A stretch of 64,000 bases of DNA, from positions 1 through 64,000 of the forward strand of contig JAHQWG010000001.1 of NCBI GenBank assembly GCA_029856045.1, in the 5' to 3' direction. A program made the translations under genes and the position numbers. Under the pieces are notes generated by a model. The model was not told the DNA's origin. It did no database searches and worked only from the letters and a program-made list of their open reading frames with translations. This DNA is from Promethearchaeia archaeon (GTDB taxonomy: Archaea; Asgardarchaeota; Lokiarchaeia; Sigyniarchaeales; SOKP01). Shown here one piece after another: positions 8,545 through 17,622 of this stretch (position 1 is its first letter; each line of letters begins with the position of its first letter).

Positions 8545-9294
8545 TTGGATATTTTTTTTGAAATTCATAAGGATTTACCGAGAGAAGGGCCAGGTAATAA
8601 TGAAGCAACAAAAAAAGCATTTTCTTTTTTAAAAGAATTACCTCCTAATCCACGCATTTTGGATATAGGATGTGGTCCGGGTATGCAAACTATACAATTA
8701 ACTAAAATGGCAGATTGTAAAATCATTGCTTTAGATACTCATCAGCCATTTCTGGACGAATTAAATCGACGTGCAAAAAGTGAAGGTGTTCAAGATAGAA
8801 TTGAAATTGTTAATAACTCAATGTTTTCTATGGATTTTGAAGATGATTTCTTTGATGTAATCTGGTCTGAAGGAGCAATTTACATATTTGGTTTTGAAAA
8901 GGGACTTAAAGAATGGCGCCGATTTTTAAAGAGAAGGGGATATTTTGTTGTATCTGAAGTTTCATGGTTAAAACAGAATCCGCCCGAAGAAATAAAAGGT
9001 TTCTGGGAAAAATATTATCCAAGTATTAAATTGATTGAAAAAAACATACGGATTATAAAGAATTTAGGTTATAATTTTCTACATAATTTTACTATTCCAG
9101 AATCAGGCTGGTGGGAAGAATACTATATACCTCTTGAAAAACGTATCGCTCTCTTACGAAAAAAGTATCATGGTAATATCGAAGCCAAAAAGGCTTTAGA
9201 TCAGGAACTAGAAGAAATTACCTTTTATAAGAAATATTCTGAGTATTATGGATATGTATTTTACATAATGCAAAAAAAAGATCCTGATAAATAA
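8545..9294 (+). CDS. class I SAM-dependent methyltransferase
   Basis: About 250 aa. SAM-binding motif I is ILDIGCGPGMQT, motif II ends IIALDTH, and the post-I segments DRIEIVNNSMFSMDF and FDVIWSEGAIY match ubiquinone/menaquinone-type small-molecule methyltransferases. The C-terminal third contains SGWWEEYYIPL and aromatic residues that probably shape the acceptor site. I chose TTG 8545 because GGTGA sits 5 bases before it; a TTG at 8533 would place that site inside the gene. The acceptor is unknown. The gene lies between the two repeat copies. Confidence 0.82.
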   Translation: MDIFFEIHKDLPREGPGNNEATKKAFSFLKELPPNPRILDIGCGPGMQTIQLTKMADCKIIALDTHQPFLDELNRRAKSEGVQDRIEIVNNSMFSMDFEDDFFDVIWSEGAIYIFGFEKGLKEWRRFLKRRGYFVVSEVSWLKQNPPEEIKGFWEKYYPSIKLIEKNIRIIKNLGYNFLHNFTIPESGWWEEYYIPLEKRIALLRKKYHGNIEAKKALDQELEEITFYKKYSEYYGYVFYIMQKKDPDK

Positions 9295-9354
9295 AGCTTA
9301 GAATTTTAAAAAAAAAATATAATTTTTTAATCTAAATTTTTTGAGAACTTCAAA

Positions 9355-10578
9355 CTATGAACTAGTAGTAAAATTACAGTATATTATTGAATTATTTTCT
9401 AGAGCATAGAGATTAGAGGCAATCCAGATATATTTATAATTTACCCAAAATTCCCAACCATGGGTTGCATCTTCTGTTATTCCATTAATTGATGCTACGT
9501 AAAAAGTGTCTTGGTTAGGACCATATTTTTTATATTCAATATTGTAATATTTATCCACAGCATCAAAAACAGAAGTTCTGTTATTATCAAGCGAAAAACC
9601 AATCCTAGAATCAACAGTTCCATTACCATAATTGACGTATAATGAAATATTAGAAACTGATGCTTTACAATTTATACAATAATTCAAACTGGTACTTGTA
9701 GGAGCAAAAATACCAAACTGAACAAGAACTAAACCCATAATAGAGCTTGCTCCAATAAGACCAATAAATAAAAACTTAAGAACTCGACTACTGATAACTT
9801 CTTTTTTCCTAAGAACTATTATTATAAAAACAATCGAAATTAATGATATTAAACTTATTATACTAATTAACTCAATTGAGATTCCAGAAGTTTGAGGAAA
9901 AGTATAACCTTTTAGAGCAAATTCTAAAATCGGATTACCGAACAAACATTCAGTTTTAGCATAAAGTAAAACCCCATTTTCCTTGTTATATATCAATATT
10001 GTTTTTTGATTACCATTATCTTGTAAAAAAGTCATTTTTATTTCAGAAGGGCTGCTTTCATCTATTGAAACTGAGCCTAATAGAAATTCAGATGAATTAA
10101 CAGCATTTTCAGCCATTAATTTCTCATTTGTCCAGTTGATAGATGTAATAAAGCCCGGATTATAATCATTATACCCCAATAAAAGTTCCGAACCGCATTC
10201 AGTTGTCGATGCATTTGAAATTGTAGTATTTAACTTGAGCTCTCCTTCCTCTAAATATTTAAAGGTAATGTTTAAATAAGGAACGGGATCTGGATTGGCT
10301 GGAATAAACCACGGATTAACTTTTTTATTTCCAAATCCTATTAGAGTAACAGTAATTTCACCTCCAGGATTGGAAAAATATGATTTAGATTTCGTATACC
10401 ATGTAGATGACTTTCCAAATTGAATTACATCGTATTCATATATATTTCCAATTTCCAATAATGAATGATAATGATCAGGTGGTGTTGTAAATGCCGATAT
10501 TCCATTGGATGTTTGAAATATAAAGCCAATTCCAAGAAAAACTAAGATTAGAATACTTATTTTTTTAAAATGCTTCAA
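9355..10578 (-). CDS. secreted/membrane protein with DUF4430-like C-terminal domain
   Basis: 407 aa. A signal peptide covers roughly residues 1-30 (MKHFKK followed by ILILVFLGIGFIF). The first ~230 residues are a beta-rich extracellular region with several N-x-S/T sites. Two membrane helices follow at about 230-255 and 265-290 with the basic loop LRKKEV between them. The final ~110 residues carry DAVDKYYNIEYKK and GWEFWVNYKYI, resembling the DUF4430 (transcobalamin-like) domain found in archaeal surface proteins. An external ligand-binding role is possible but not shown. It has no obvious operon partner. Confidence 0.6.
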   Translation of the reverse strand: MKHFKKISILILVFLGIGFIFQTSNGISAFTTPPDHYHSLLEIGNIYEYDVIQFGKSSTWYTKSKSYFSNPGGEITVTLIGFGNKKVNPWFIPANPDPVPYLNITFKYLEEGELKLNTTISNASTTECGSELLLGYNDYNPGFITSINWTNEKLMAENAVNSSEFLLGSVSIDESSPSEIKMTFLQDNGNQKTILIYNKENGVLLYAKTECLFGNPILEFALKGYTFPQTSGISIELISIISLISLISIVFIIIVLRKKEVISSRVLKFLFIGLIGASSIMGLVLVQFGIFAPTSTSLNYCINCKASVSNISLYVNYGNGTVDSRIGFSLDNNRTSVFDAVDKYYNIEYKKYGPNQDTFYVASINGITEDATHGWEFWVNYKYIWIASNLYALENNSIIYCNFTTSS

Positions 10579-10728
10579 TTTTTTATTAAACCTCTTTTAT
10601 TGAATCAAATTTCATTAGCGATATCTTTAGGAAACTTTGGCTATTAAAAAAGGTTTCGTTTAATTAAGTTATGTATAGAATAGAAAAATAAAGGTTCATA
10701 ATGATTTTTAGAAAAAATTTAAAAAATT

Positions 10729-10799
10729 TTTAAGAAAATCAAAAAAATACGTTAAAATTTTGCAAAAGCCATTTTTCAATAATTAAAAAGAGAGAAAAA
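10729..10799 (+). repeat. dispersed repeat copy B
   Basis: Second copy of the element at 8441-8514, same orientation, in the gap between the DUF4430-like gene and the end of the L15 gene. No gene starts downstream of this copy on the plus strand, so it is not simply a gene-specific promoter. The rest of the 250-bp gap (10579-10831) shows no coding potential. Confidence 0.75.
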
Positions 10800-10831
10800 T
10801 AAATATTGCATAAATTAAATACTTATATTAT

Positions 10832-11308
10832 TCATTTTTCTAATAAAACAACCTTTCCGCCAGCGGTTTCGATCTTTTTGACTGCTCTTTCACTTGCTTT
10901 TTTAACAGATATATTAACTTTCTTACTTATTTCTCCTTTACCAATCAATTTTTGAACGTTTATTTTTGACAAATCAATTGAATATATTTCTCCAGATTTC
11001 TCTGCAATATTATTCTCAATAAATTTATCCAATTTGAATTCTAAATCTTTAACATTAATGGCATTTACTTTTTCAATACGGTTAATCTTTTGAGGTCGTT
11101 TAAAGCCTTTTTTACCCATACGCCAATCAGGATCTGGAAATCCTAACTTTTTTTGTTTATAGTATAAAGATTTTTTACTTTTTTTCCATTGTGTTGTTTT
11201 TCCAGCACCAGCGCGTTGTCCTTTTTTTCTATGCTGACCGACCCTACCATATCCAACTGTTCGTGTTCCACGCTTTTTCCTTATTTTCTTTTTAAAATTC
11301 ATTGTCAT
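10832..11308 (-). CDS. rpl15: 50S ribosomal protein L15 (uL15)
   Basis: 158 aa, archaeal type. The Gly/Lys/Arg-rich N-terminus (KKRGTRTVGYGRVGQHRK) and the RAGAG motif match uL15, and the C-terminal VSVKKASERAVKKIETAGG segment matches the rRNA-binding end. A GGTGATTTAA site precedes ATG 11308. It is the last gene of the ribosomal cluster; the SecY gene that usually follows in archaea is absent. Confidence 0.95.
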   Translation of the reverse strand: MTMNFKKKIRKKRGTRTVGYGRVGQHRKKGQRAGAGKTTQWKKSKKSLYYKQKKLGFPDPDWRMGKKGFKRPQKINRIEKVNAINVKDLEFKLDKFIENNIAEKSGEIYSIDLSKINVQKLIGKGEISKKVNISVKKASERAVKKIETAGGKVVLLEK

Positions 11309-11327
11309 TTAAATCACCATTTAGGAA

Positions 11328-11852
11328 TTACAACATTTTAAATAGAAGCTTATTGATATATTCACCAACATAGCCAAGAGAACCACCAGCTTTATAAGTA
11401 CGTTTAATTGTACCCCGATATCCTCCTCGGGGAGGATGCATTCTAAATATTGGTTTTATTTTATAAATATCTTTATACTGAATTTCCCCTTTTAATAAAC
11501 CGTCTGCTAGAGCATTTAAAGTTTTATATTTAGTTTTAATTTTGATGTGAGATTCAGTTAAAGGTTCATTTCCTTCGACATAGGCTCTTTTTCGTAATAA
11601 TTTTAAGAGCATTTTTTTATTGATCTCACCATAACATACATAATCCTTGACTTTATTTAGCATTCCAGTATAATTTTTATTCGGAAACACCAAAACTGAA
11701 TGATTTACCTTATGGAGTCTGAACATTTTAAGAGTATCAAGGATTTTACGTCGCATCCCGGGGGCTCCCCGGATTCTTACAATAAATAACAGTTTAGGGG
11801 TTTCTTGTTCCACAATTGAATTTTTAATTTCGGACATGGTCATTTTTTCCAT
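11328..11852 (-). CDS. rpl30: 50S ribosomal protein L30 (uL30)
   Basis: 174 aa, the long archaeal/eukaryotic L7/L30 form. The strand IVRIRGAPGMRRKILDTLKM and the downstream FRLHKVNHSVLV are diagnostic. The C-terminal part (MHPPRGGYRGTIKR) is the archaeal extension. Three in-frame ATG codons occur in the first six residues, so the exact start may be M1, M4 or M6. Confidence 0.95.
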   Translation of the reverse strand: MEKMTMSEIKNSIVEQETPKLLFIVRIRGAPGMRRKILDTLKMFRLHKVNHSVLVFPNKNYTGMLNKVKDYVCYGEINKKMLLKLLRKRAYVEGNEPLTESHIKIKTKYKTLNALADGLLKGEIQYKDIYKIKPIFRMHPPRGGYRGTIKRTYKAGGSLGYVGEYINKLLFKML

Positions 11853-11868
11853 CTACAATTTATTATTT

Positions 11869-12501
11869 TTATTTCATTATCATTTTATGTGCATTTTTTA
11901 ATGCATCAATTGTGGCTTTCACTAAATTCTCTGACGTGCGTGTATCTCCTCGAGTTTTAGACCAGATATCTTCAATACCGACTAATTTTAATACACTTTT
12001 CACATGATCAGCACATGCTAAACCGATACCGGCAGGAGCAGGAATTAAAGTTATACGAATACTTCCACATTTTCCTGATACTTTGAAAGGAATTGAATGA
12101 AACCCACCACAATCGCATTCCCATGAACCACACCCTTTCATTACGGGAACTATATTCATTTTTGCCTTAGTTATTGCTTTTCTTATTGCTGGACCCACTT
12201 CAGGGCTTTTTGAAGAAGAAAATCCAATATATCCTTCACATCCGACGATGACTACTGCTTTAAATCTAGACTTCTGACCTGATCTTGTCATTTGCTGGAC
12301 CATTTTTATGGTAATGACGTCCTCTTCAAGATTTGGCAAAAGCATCTCAAAAATTTCCTTTTCTCGAACAACCAAATTTTCATTAAAAATTTGATCGATT
12401 GTAATTTCACCTTTTTGAACCATTTCGCCTAACTTAGTTTGAGGTACCCATTCTTTTTCCACTTTTCTTGGTTGTCGTTTATCTCTCCTTGCATCTGACA
12501 T
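11869..12501 (-). CDS. rps5: 30S ribosomal protein S5 (uS5)
   Basis: 210 aa. The double-stranded RNA-binding-like domain shows MTRSGQKSRFKAVVIVG and the SSSKSPEVGPAIRKAI stretch. The C-terminal domain has PAPAGIGLACADHVKSVL. Cysteines in MKGCGSWECDCGG are typical of the archaeal/eukaryotic form. The basic N-terminal extension RRDKRQPRKVEKEWVP also matches S2e-type proteins. Confidence 0.96.
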   Translation of the reverse strand: MSDARRDKRQPRKVEKEWVPQTKLGEMVQKGEITIDQIFNENLVVREKEIFEMLLPNLEEDVITIKMVQQMTRSGQKSRFKAVVIVGCEGYIGFSSSKSPEVGPAIRKAITKAKMNIVPVMKGCGSWECDCGGFHSIPFKVSGKCGSIRITLIPAPAGIGLACADHVKSVLKLVGIEDIWSKTRGDTRTSENLVKATIDALKNAHKMIMK

Positions 12502-12534
12502 TATTTTAAAATACCCATAATCTTTTTTTAATTT

Positions 12535-13119
12535 TTATACTGTTCTTTTAATTTCATTTAAGGTTTTATCAATGATACTGGTTATTTTTAGTGGATTAAT
12601 TAATTTTAGATAATTTGAAAACTTTAATTTATATAGCTCATCATCAACCGCCAGTAGTTTTGCATAATTTTGAATATGATTACCATTAATTCTTTCTTCA
12701 AACCCTTCAGGGAAGATAAGTTCTTTATGAGGAATTTCTATTCCTGCATCTAAAACACCTTTAAAGGCAGCCAGTAGTCTATGAAAATGACTCATTAATC
12801 CTAAATCTAAAATTGAATCATTAATATTTTCCTTTTTAGCCCTTATACCAGCAATATACCCCGTTAAATAAGCGGCAGGTAAGTTTCCGGTATTTAATTG
12901 CCACCCATAACTTTTTACAAGTTCTTTTGAAAATGCAGAGGCTAATACAGAATCTCCTCCAAATTTGGATTTTATAAACTGAACAATAATATTTTTATTC
13001 GAAGCACGTATTATCAATCTATTTTTTCTAGACATTAATAATTTCTTTCTACTGTGATAATTAGTTTTTCCTTCTCTTCTACGTCGAGGAGGTAATTTAT
13101 AAGTAGGTCCTTTAGCCAT
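12535..13119 (-). CDS. rpl18: 50S ribosomal protein L18 (uL18)
   Basis: 194 aa, archaeal/eukaryotic L5-type 5S rRNA-binding protein. RRRREGKTNYHSRKKLL at the start and the TGYIAGIRAKKENI segment are characteristic. Its ATG follows immediately after the L19e stop codon, so the two are probably translated in tandem. FKGVLDAGIEIPH matches the family C-terminal half. Confidence 0.95.
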   Translation of the reverse strand: MAKGPTYKLPPRRRREGKTNYHSRKKLLMSRKNRLIIRASNKNIIVQFIKSKFGGDSVLASAFSKELVKSYGWQLNTGNLPAAYLTGYIAGIRAKKENINDSILDLGLMSHFHRLLAAFKGVLDAGIEIPHKELIFPEGFEERINGNHIQNYAKLLAVDDELYKLKFSNYLKLINPLKITSIIDKTLNEIKRTV

Positions 13120-13575
13120 TTATCTACCCCTCCTAGTTAAATTTTCTTCTTTAATATACCTCTCAAGATGTGCCACATTATGAAACATATTACCCTTTGC
13201 TTCTCGGTATAGTTTGCGATAAGTTGATGGTGTTATAATTTTTCTATCTCTTAAAGTTTTTAGCTTTCTTCTAATTGGACGGATTTTTAAAATCCATTTT
13301 TGTTTTTTTGGTGTTCTTGCTCCTTTTTTTCCTTTTCGAGATCCATAACCTCGTCCTCTTCCTTTTTTTTTCCTTTCATGAAGTTTTTTCTTTCGAAATT
13401 TACTTATTCCAATTATATATTTCTTCTTTATTATTCCTTCTTTAATTAGACTCCTTACATCTTCGCGCGTAATTGCCATTTTGATATCTTCAATAAAATA
13501 TTGATCAAGATAAACTCGGTTCTCACCGCATTTTAATATTTCAGCCGCCATTCTTTTTTGTGCGCCTAGATTCAT
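13120..13575 (-). CDS. rpl19e: 50S ribosomal protein L19e
   Basis: 151 aa, with no bacterial counterpart. It opens with LGAQKRMAAEILKCG, the usual start of L19e. The strongly basic middle (RGRGYGSRKGKKGARTPKK) threads into rRNA, and TYRKLYREAKGNMF is the conserved C-terminal motif. GGTGAT lies upstream of ATG 13575. Confidence 0.96.
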   Translation of the reverse strand: MNLGAQKRMAAEILKCGENRVYLDQYFIEDIKMAITREDVRSLIKEGIIKKKYIIGISKFRKKKLHERKKKGRGRGYGSRKGKKGARTPKKQKWILKIRPIRRKLKTLRDRKIITPSTYRKLYREAKGNMFHNVAHLERYIKEENLTRRGR

Positions 13576-13592
13576 AATATCATCACCTTTTC

Positions 13593-14159
13593 TTATTTCT
13601 TCTTATCTCTTTTTTTTGTTTTTGAAGCTAATTCTCTTAATTCAGCTAGTTCCTCGTCTTCTTCTTCCTCAACTTCTTCTTCTTCTTCCTCTAACTCTTC
13701 TTCTTCTTCAAGAATTACACCCCTATCAGCGATTTCCTCTAATGCTTCAAGTTCTTTTTGAGCTGCACCCATATTAAGAATTCTAAATCCTTTTTCTTCA
13801 ATGAGTTCAAGAAGTTTTATTCTTTTCTTCGCACCAAGCCTACTACTAATTCTCAATGCATGAATTTTTGGATTTAGTCCTTCGAGGTCTTTTGGGGTTA
13901 TAATATAAGCTTCAGTAAACCCAGAAGGATGAAGATTTCTTACTGCTTTCGGTGTCCTATAGCCAATGTTGGGAGATTTTACACCAGCTTTCCATTTTCT
14001 GCGGGTTTTTGAATCAATACCTCGCGATTTGCGCCAAGAATCTTTAACTCTGACATATCGCCAAGATTCAACTCTCCTAAAAGACGGTCGAACTTTCTGT
14101 AAATGTGTTCTATAACTCATCAATCTTTTTTTATCTTTATGCATTTTCATAGACACCAT
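13593..14159 (-). CDS. rpl32e: 50S ribosomal protein L32e with acidic C-terminal tail
   Basis: The core RGIDSKTRRKWK, SPNIGYRTPKAVRNLHPSGF and the GAKKRIKLLELIEEKG region are L32e. The frame is open to an ATG at 14201, but that start would overlap L6 by 37 bases. Starts at 14159, 14150 or 14144 fit better, since family members begin only a few residues before the RLMSYRTHL segment. After the normal end comes a tail of roughly 50 residues containing near-continuous Glu and ending in KKRDKKK. That tail is not part of the typical archaeal protein. Confidence 0.93.
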   Translation of the reverse strand: MVSMKMHKDKKRLMSYRTHLQKVRPSFRRVESWRYVRVKDSWRKSRGIDSKTRRKWKAGVKSPNIGYRTPKAVRNLHPSGFTEAYIITPKDLEGLNPKIHALRISSRLGAKKRIKLLELIEEKGFRILNMGAAQKELEALEEIADRGVILEEEEELEEEEEEVEEEEDEELAELRELASKTKKRDKKK

Positions 14160-14164
14160 TTTTT

Positions 14165-14743
14165 TTATTTTATTTGCCAGAGTAGATGCTCTCCTAACCA
14201 TTTTTGATATACATAAATTCCATCTTGAAAGACTCGTTTATCTTTCTTTCTTAACCTACAAGCTCTTTGGAGATTAGCTGCCATTTGTCCGACAACTTGG
14301 TTTTCTATCCCATTGATTATTACATCATCACCCTCAATTAATATATCTACGCCATCTATAATATTTTCAATTCTATCGGCACGCTCTCCATTAAAGTTTT
14401 TTATGTGAATTTTTTTCCCTCGAATTTCGACAGTAATCGGAAAATGTGAATAACATATCTTAGATTTATAAGTATAACCTTCTTGAACTCCTAAAATTAA
14501 ATTTTTTATTAAATTTTTTACAGTTTTTACTAGAGCAACTGTATTTCCTCTAGGGAAATTTGATGTAAATTTTAATTTAGATTTTCCTTCTAATTCAATT
14601 TTGATTTTTCGTGCGTGAGAAAAATCTTTTACAATTGGTCCCCCCATAGGTCCCTTTATCGTAATAATATTTGGATCTTTTAAAGATATCTCCACTTTTT
14701 CAGGAATGTCCAATGATTCTTCCATAAAGGCAATTTTCACCAT
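14165..14743 (-). CDS. rpl6: 50S ribosomal protein L6 (uL6)
   Basis: 192 aa, archaeal L9e-type. Two L6 repeats are visible: KVEISLKDPNIITIKGPMG near the start and ITVEIRGKKIHIKNFNG near residue 105. The 3' rRNA-binding end is GQMAANLQRACRLRKKDKR. Normal length; the following L32e gene begins at or just before its stop. Confidence 0.95.
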   Translation of the reverse strand: MVKIAFMEESLDIPEKVEISLKDPNIITIKGPMGGPIVKDFSHARKIKIELEGKSKLKFTSNFPRGNTVALVKTVKNLIKNLILGVQEGYTYKSKICYSHFPITVEIRGKKIHIKNFNGERADRIENIIDGVDILIEGDDVIINGIENQVVGQMAANLQRACRLRKKDKRVFQDGIYVYQKWLGEHLLWQIK

Positions 14744-14770
14744 CTTATTTTATTCACTTTCTTTTAATTA

Positions 14771-15157
14771 TCAATAAATATATGCTAATAACATTCCTCC
14801 TAAATTCTTTGATTTTGCTTCATTATGAGTTAGAACTCCCTCATTGGTAGAAATTATAATCAATCCAAAATTTTTTGCGGGTAAGAATCGTTTTTCAAAA
14901 TATTCATATTGAGAAACTTTAATATTCAAGCGCGGAATAATTGCTTTACACTCATTTATTTTTCCAAGAAGGTTAACTTTAAATTTATTTTGACGACCAT
15001 CTTCATAGCGTTCAAATTCACCTATGTATGCGTGGGCTTGGAAGATCCTCAAGATTTTTTGAAGTAAATCTGGAGCTGGAGTTATTATTAAACTTTTCTT
15101 CCTTGCCATCTCGGCATTTTTTATCTGAATACAAGCATCTCCTAATGTTTTAGGCAT
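14771..15157 (-). CDS. rps8: 30S ribosomal protein S8 (uS8)
   Basis: 128 aa. The N-terminal LGDACIQIKNAEMARKK and C-terminal ISTNEGVLTHNEAKSKNLGG match archaeal S8, which binds helix 21 of 16S rRNA. The gene sits between S14 and L6 as in other archaeal spc clusters. Confidence 0.95.
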   Translation of the reverse strand: MPKTLGDACIQIKNAEMARKKSLIITPAPDLLQKILRIFQAHAYIGEFERYEDGRQNKFKVNLLGKINECKAIIPRLNIKVSQYEYFEKRFLPAKNFGLIIISTNEGVLTHNEAKSKNLGGMLLAYIY

Positions 15158-15181
15158 TAAATATTTACCTCTATTTTTTTC

Positions 15182-15331
15182 TTATTCAAATCTTTTGAAC
15201 CCAATATCCTTAGCAATTTCTCGAAAACAACGACGACAGATAAATAATCCATAACGTCTTATGATTGCTCTATGTGTACCACACCTACGACAAAACCGTT
15301 GTCCTTTTCCATATTTCTTGTTGCTAGGCAA
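15182..15331 (-). CDS. rps14: 30S ribosomal protein S14, zinc-binding type (uS14), TTG start
   Basis: 49-codon gene. From TTG 15331 the protein reads [13 protein letters not shown] and ends GFKRFE. It has the zinc motif CRRC (C14, C17) and CRRC (C32, C35), the form of S14 used by all archaea. No ATG or GTG exists in this frame before an upstream stop, so TTG is the only usual start codon available. It lies in the expected place between L5 and S8. Confidence 0.93.
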   Translation of the reverse strand: MPSNKKYGKGQRFCRRCGTHRAIIRRYGLFICRRCFREIAKDIGFKRFE

Positions 15332-15365
15332 ATTTGATTCACTTTTAACTTTTTAATTCATATTA

Positions 15366-15977
15366 TTAATATTCTATTTCCAATCTTCTAACAATTCGAG
15401 CTTTGAAAAACTTTTTAAGAAAATATCGTGCTTCCTCTCTTGAAACATATTGAGACTTTTTAATTTTTGTCCGTTTTTTACGTCTAATTCTAACACGCAT
15501 TCCTTTTCTCACTATTCGCCCTGAGATATTCAATCCCCATATTCCTATTGTGTTATCATATTCTACACCAGGAATTGAAATATGCTCATCAATACCAAAA
15601 GAAAAGTTTCCGTAGTCATCAAAACTCCTGCGTAAAATTCTGTTATTATATACAATTAATAATCTTTTCAATAATTTTATTGCGTTATCACCTCTCACAG
15701 TGACCATCACCCCGATCGGAGTTCCTTTTCGGATTCCCCATTCTTTTACGGATTTACTTGCAGGTCTTCTCACCGGCTTTTGTTTAGCAATATCTTCCAA
15801 AACTTTTCCAGCGCGTTCAAGCTCTTCTCCACCCGTGCCAACACCGATATTTAACACAACTTTCTCTAGATAGGGGAGTCTCATTGAATTTTTCCAATCT
15901 TCTTCAAAATTTTGTTCCATTTTTTTAATTTTTGCAGCTTTTACTTTTTTCGAATCCGCAGACACTTCACTTTTCAC
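15366..15977 (-). CDS. rpl5: 50S ribosomal protein L5 (uL5), N-terminally extended
   Basis: 203 aa. LEKVVLNIGVGTGG, KPVRRPASKSVKEWGIRKG and the FSFGIDEHISIPGVEYD segment are the conserved L5 blocks that contact 5S rRNA and the P-site tRNA. About 25 extra Lys/Ala-rich residues precede the usual start (EVSADSKKVKAAKIKKMEQ). An internal ATG near residue 20 is a possible alternative. Confidence 0.95.
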   Translation of the reverse strand: MKSEVSADSKKVKAAKIKKMEQNFEEDWKNSMRLPYLEKVVLNIGVGTGGEELERAGKVLEDIAKQKPVRRPASKSVKEWGIRKGTPIGVMVTVRGDNAIKLLKRLLIVYNNRILRRSFDDYGNFSFGIDEHISIPGVEYDNTIGIWGLNISGRIVRKGMRVRIRRKKRTKIKKSQYVSREEARYFLKKFFKARIVRRLEIEY

Positions 15978-15989
15978 ATCCTTTTATCT

Positions 15990-16742
15990 TTAAATTTTTG
16001 GTAATTTTATTTCAGACTCCTTATTTCCCAGCATTAGAACGTAATCAAATAATGTTTCGACCGGAGTACCATCTTTCTGAATAATTTCAACGGTACTCGC
16101 ATTAGGGCCAAATCGCCTGATTATTTTATTTATTGTTCCAACTTTAGCAACATTTTTTCCTGCTACAATAATTGCTAATGAATTTTCTTTAAACTTGATA
16201 TGAGATAAAATTTCTTGAGTTGGGATTGATAATTTTAAAACATCCATTCTTTTATACACATCTTCCACTGGTTTTGTAGGATCTTTTACTTCAATTTTTA
16301 TATTTCTCCCATCATGAAGATTAAGTTGAACATGTCCCCCTTTCAAGGTTGTTTTGCTATTAATCCTACATAATTTAAAATCAGATTCTTTTTTTGGAAT
16401 TTTAAATAATATTAATTCATGATGTGAATCGGGCATAATTCGATAATATTCTTTTTTCTTTTCAATGGATAGAACATCCATAAATCCTAATGGAAATCCT
16501 AAATCTCTTATGATTCGACCATCAATTTTAAAATAACCTTGACCAATTAATTTTTTTGCATCCCTATAATATGGAACGATTTCTAATAAATCTCTCACAA
16601 TATGAAGTAAGGGAAGGCAAAATCTTCTAGGATGTGGGCCTGGAGACGGATTTACAAAAAATTCTCCATGTTTTCTTTTAATTTGTAAATGTCCTGGCGT
16701 TGCTAGCCTTTTTGTATGTCTTTTATTTCCATGTGATGCCAT
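15990..16742 (-). CDS. rps4e: 30S ribosomal protein S4e
   Basis: 250 aa, archaeal/eukaryotic only. Starts HGNKRHTKRLATPGHLQIKR and continues with the S4-like RNA-binding segment (YYRDAKKLIGQGYFKIDG) and a KOW-like C-terminal part (GKNVAKVGTINKIIRRFG). Normal length and position between L24 and L5. Confidence 0.96.
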   Translation of the reverse strand: MASHGNKRHTKRLATPGHLQIKRKHGEFFVNPSPGPHPRRFCLPLLHIVRDLLEIVPYYRDAKKLIGQGYFKIDGRIIRDLGFPLGFMDVLSIEKKKEYYRIMPDSHHELILFKIPKKESDFKLCRINSKTTLKGGHVQLNLHDGRNIKIEVKDPTKPVEDVYKRMDVLKLSIPTQEILSHIKFKENSLAIIVAGKNVAKVGTINKIIRRFGPNASTVEIIQKDGTPVETLFDYVLMLGNKESEIKLPKI

Positions 16743-16755
16743 TTTTTTTCACTCC

Positions 16756-17172
16756 TTATTTTTTAATTGGTGCTTTTAATTCTTCCTCGATAAATTCATG
16801 CCCTAACTTCCGTTCAATTATTTGCCTTCTTAAAGGATCCATTTTTTTCCCCTCTCCCTTTAACTTAGTGATGATTAATTTAGAAACATGAATTGGAACA
16901 TAATAAGTTGTACCGTCGACTTTTTCGAGCTTGCATTCTTTAATAATAAGTTTCAAATTTTTCTTAATTTCTAAAATTTCACCTTCGATATCCACAAAAT
17001 CCCCACGGACAACTCTCACTGAATCACCCGTTCTTACCGGAAGCCGTTTTATTCCATATTCTTCTTGCAAGAAATCAGCTACTCTACATGAAAGCAATTT
17101 AGACCTTTGATGTGGCTTATAATTTGCTAATGCCTTGTGCTGTTTGCGTGGTTTCTTACTTTTTGTTTTCAT
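16756..17172 (-). CDS. rpl24: 50S ribosomal protein L24 (uL24)
   Basis: 138 aa from ATG 17172. The KOW motif is VRTGDSVRVVRGDFVDIEG, and SKKPRKQHKALANYKPHQR is the archaeal N-terminus. A GTG 12 bases upstream is in frame, but it is part of the Shine-Dalgarno site (AGGTGATAAAAATC before the ATG), so I take the ATG. The C-terminal ~30 residues after GEGKKMDPLRR are a charged extension. Confidence 0.95.
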   Translation of the reverse strand: MKTKSKKPRKQHKALANYKPHQRSKLLSCRVADFLQEEYGIKRLPVRTGDSVRVVRGDFVDIEGEILEIKKNLKLIIKECKLEKVDGTTYYVPIHVSKLIITKLKGEGKKMDPLRRQIIERKLGHEFIEEELKAPIKK

Positions 17173-17196
17173 GATTTTTATCACCTTTTACATTAA

Positions 17197-17622
17197 TTAA
17201 ACAATTAAAGATGCTATAGATGCTAAACGTGGATATAATTCAGCGACTTCACGTGCGATCGGACCACGAATTTCTGTACCTTTCGGGTCTCCTTCTTTAG
17301 AAATCAATACTGCTGCATTATCTTCAAAACATAACCGTGTTCCATCGATTCTTTTATAAAGTTTCCTTTGTCGAACAATAACCGCCTTCATGATTTGACC
17401 TCTTAATTCAGGTTTTCCCTTCTTAACTGTGCACGATACAACATTGCCAATTGCAGCTGCTGGAATGCGATTGAGTCGAGTATGTAATCCGTCAACATTA
17501 ATTATCTCTATAATTTTTGCTCCTGAATTATCAGCAATTTTTAATCTTGAACCATTAAGCAAACCCCTTGAAATCTTATGTCTTGAAGCAATTTTTTTTC
17601 CAATTTTTCTTCGAGTACCCAC
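17197..17622 (-). CDS. rpl14: 50S ribosomal protein L14 (uL14), GTG start
   Basis: The conserved blocks LKIADNSGAKIIEIINV, AAAIGNVVSCTVKKGKPE and AVIVRQRK identify uL14. The frame extends to an ATG at 17661 inside S17. I prefer GTG 17622, which overlaps the S17 stop as TAGTG and has the purine-rich site AGGAAGGGGGAAAG just before it. That gives 141 aa, closer to the family length. Coupled termination and restart from S17 is likely. Confidence 0.94.
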   Translation of the reverse strand: MGTRRKIGKKIASRHKISRGLLNGSRLKIADNSGAKIIEIINVDGLHTRLNRIPAAAIGNVVSCTVKKGKPELRGQIMKAVIVRQRKLYKRIDGTRLCFEDNAAVLISKEGDPKGTEIRGPIAREVAELYPRLASIASLIV

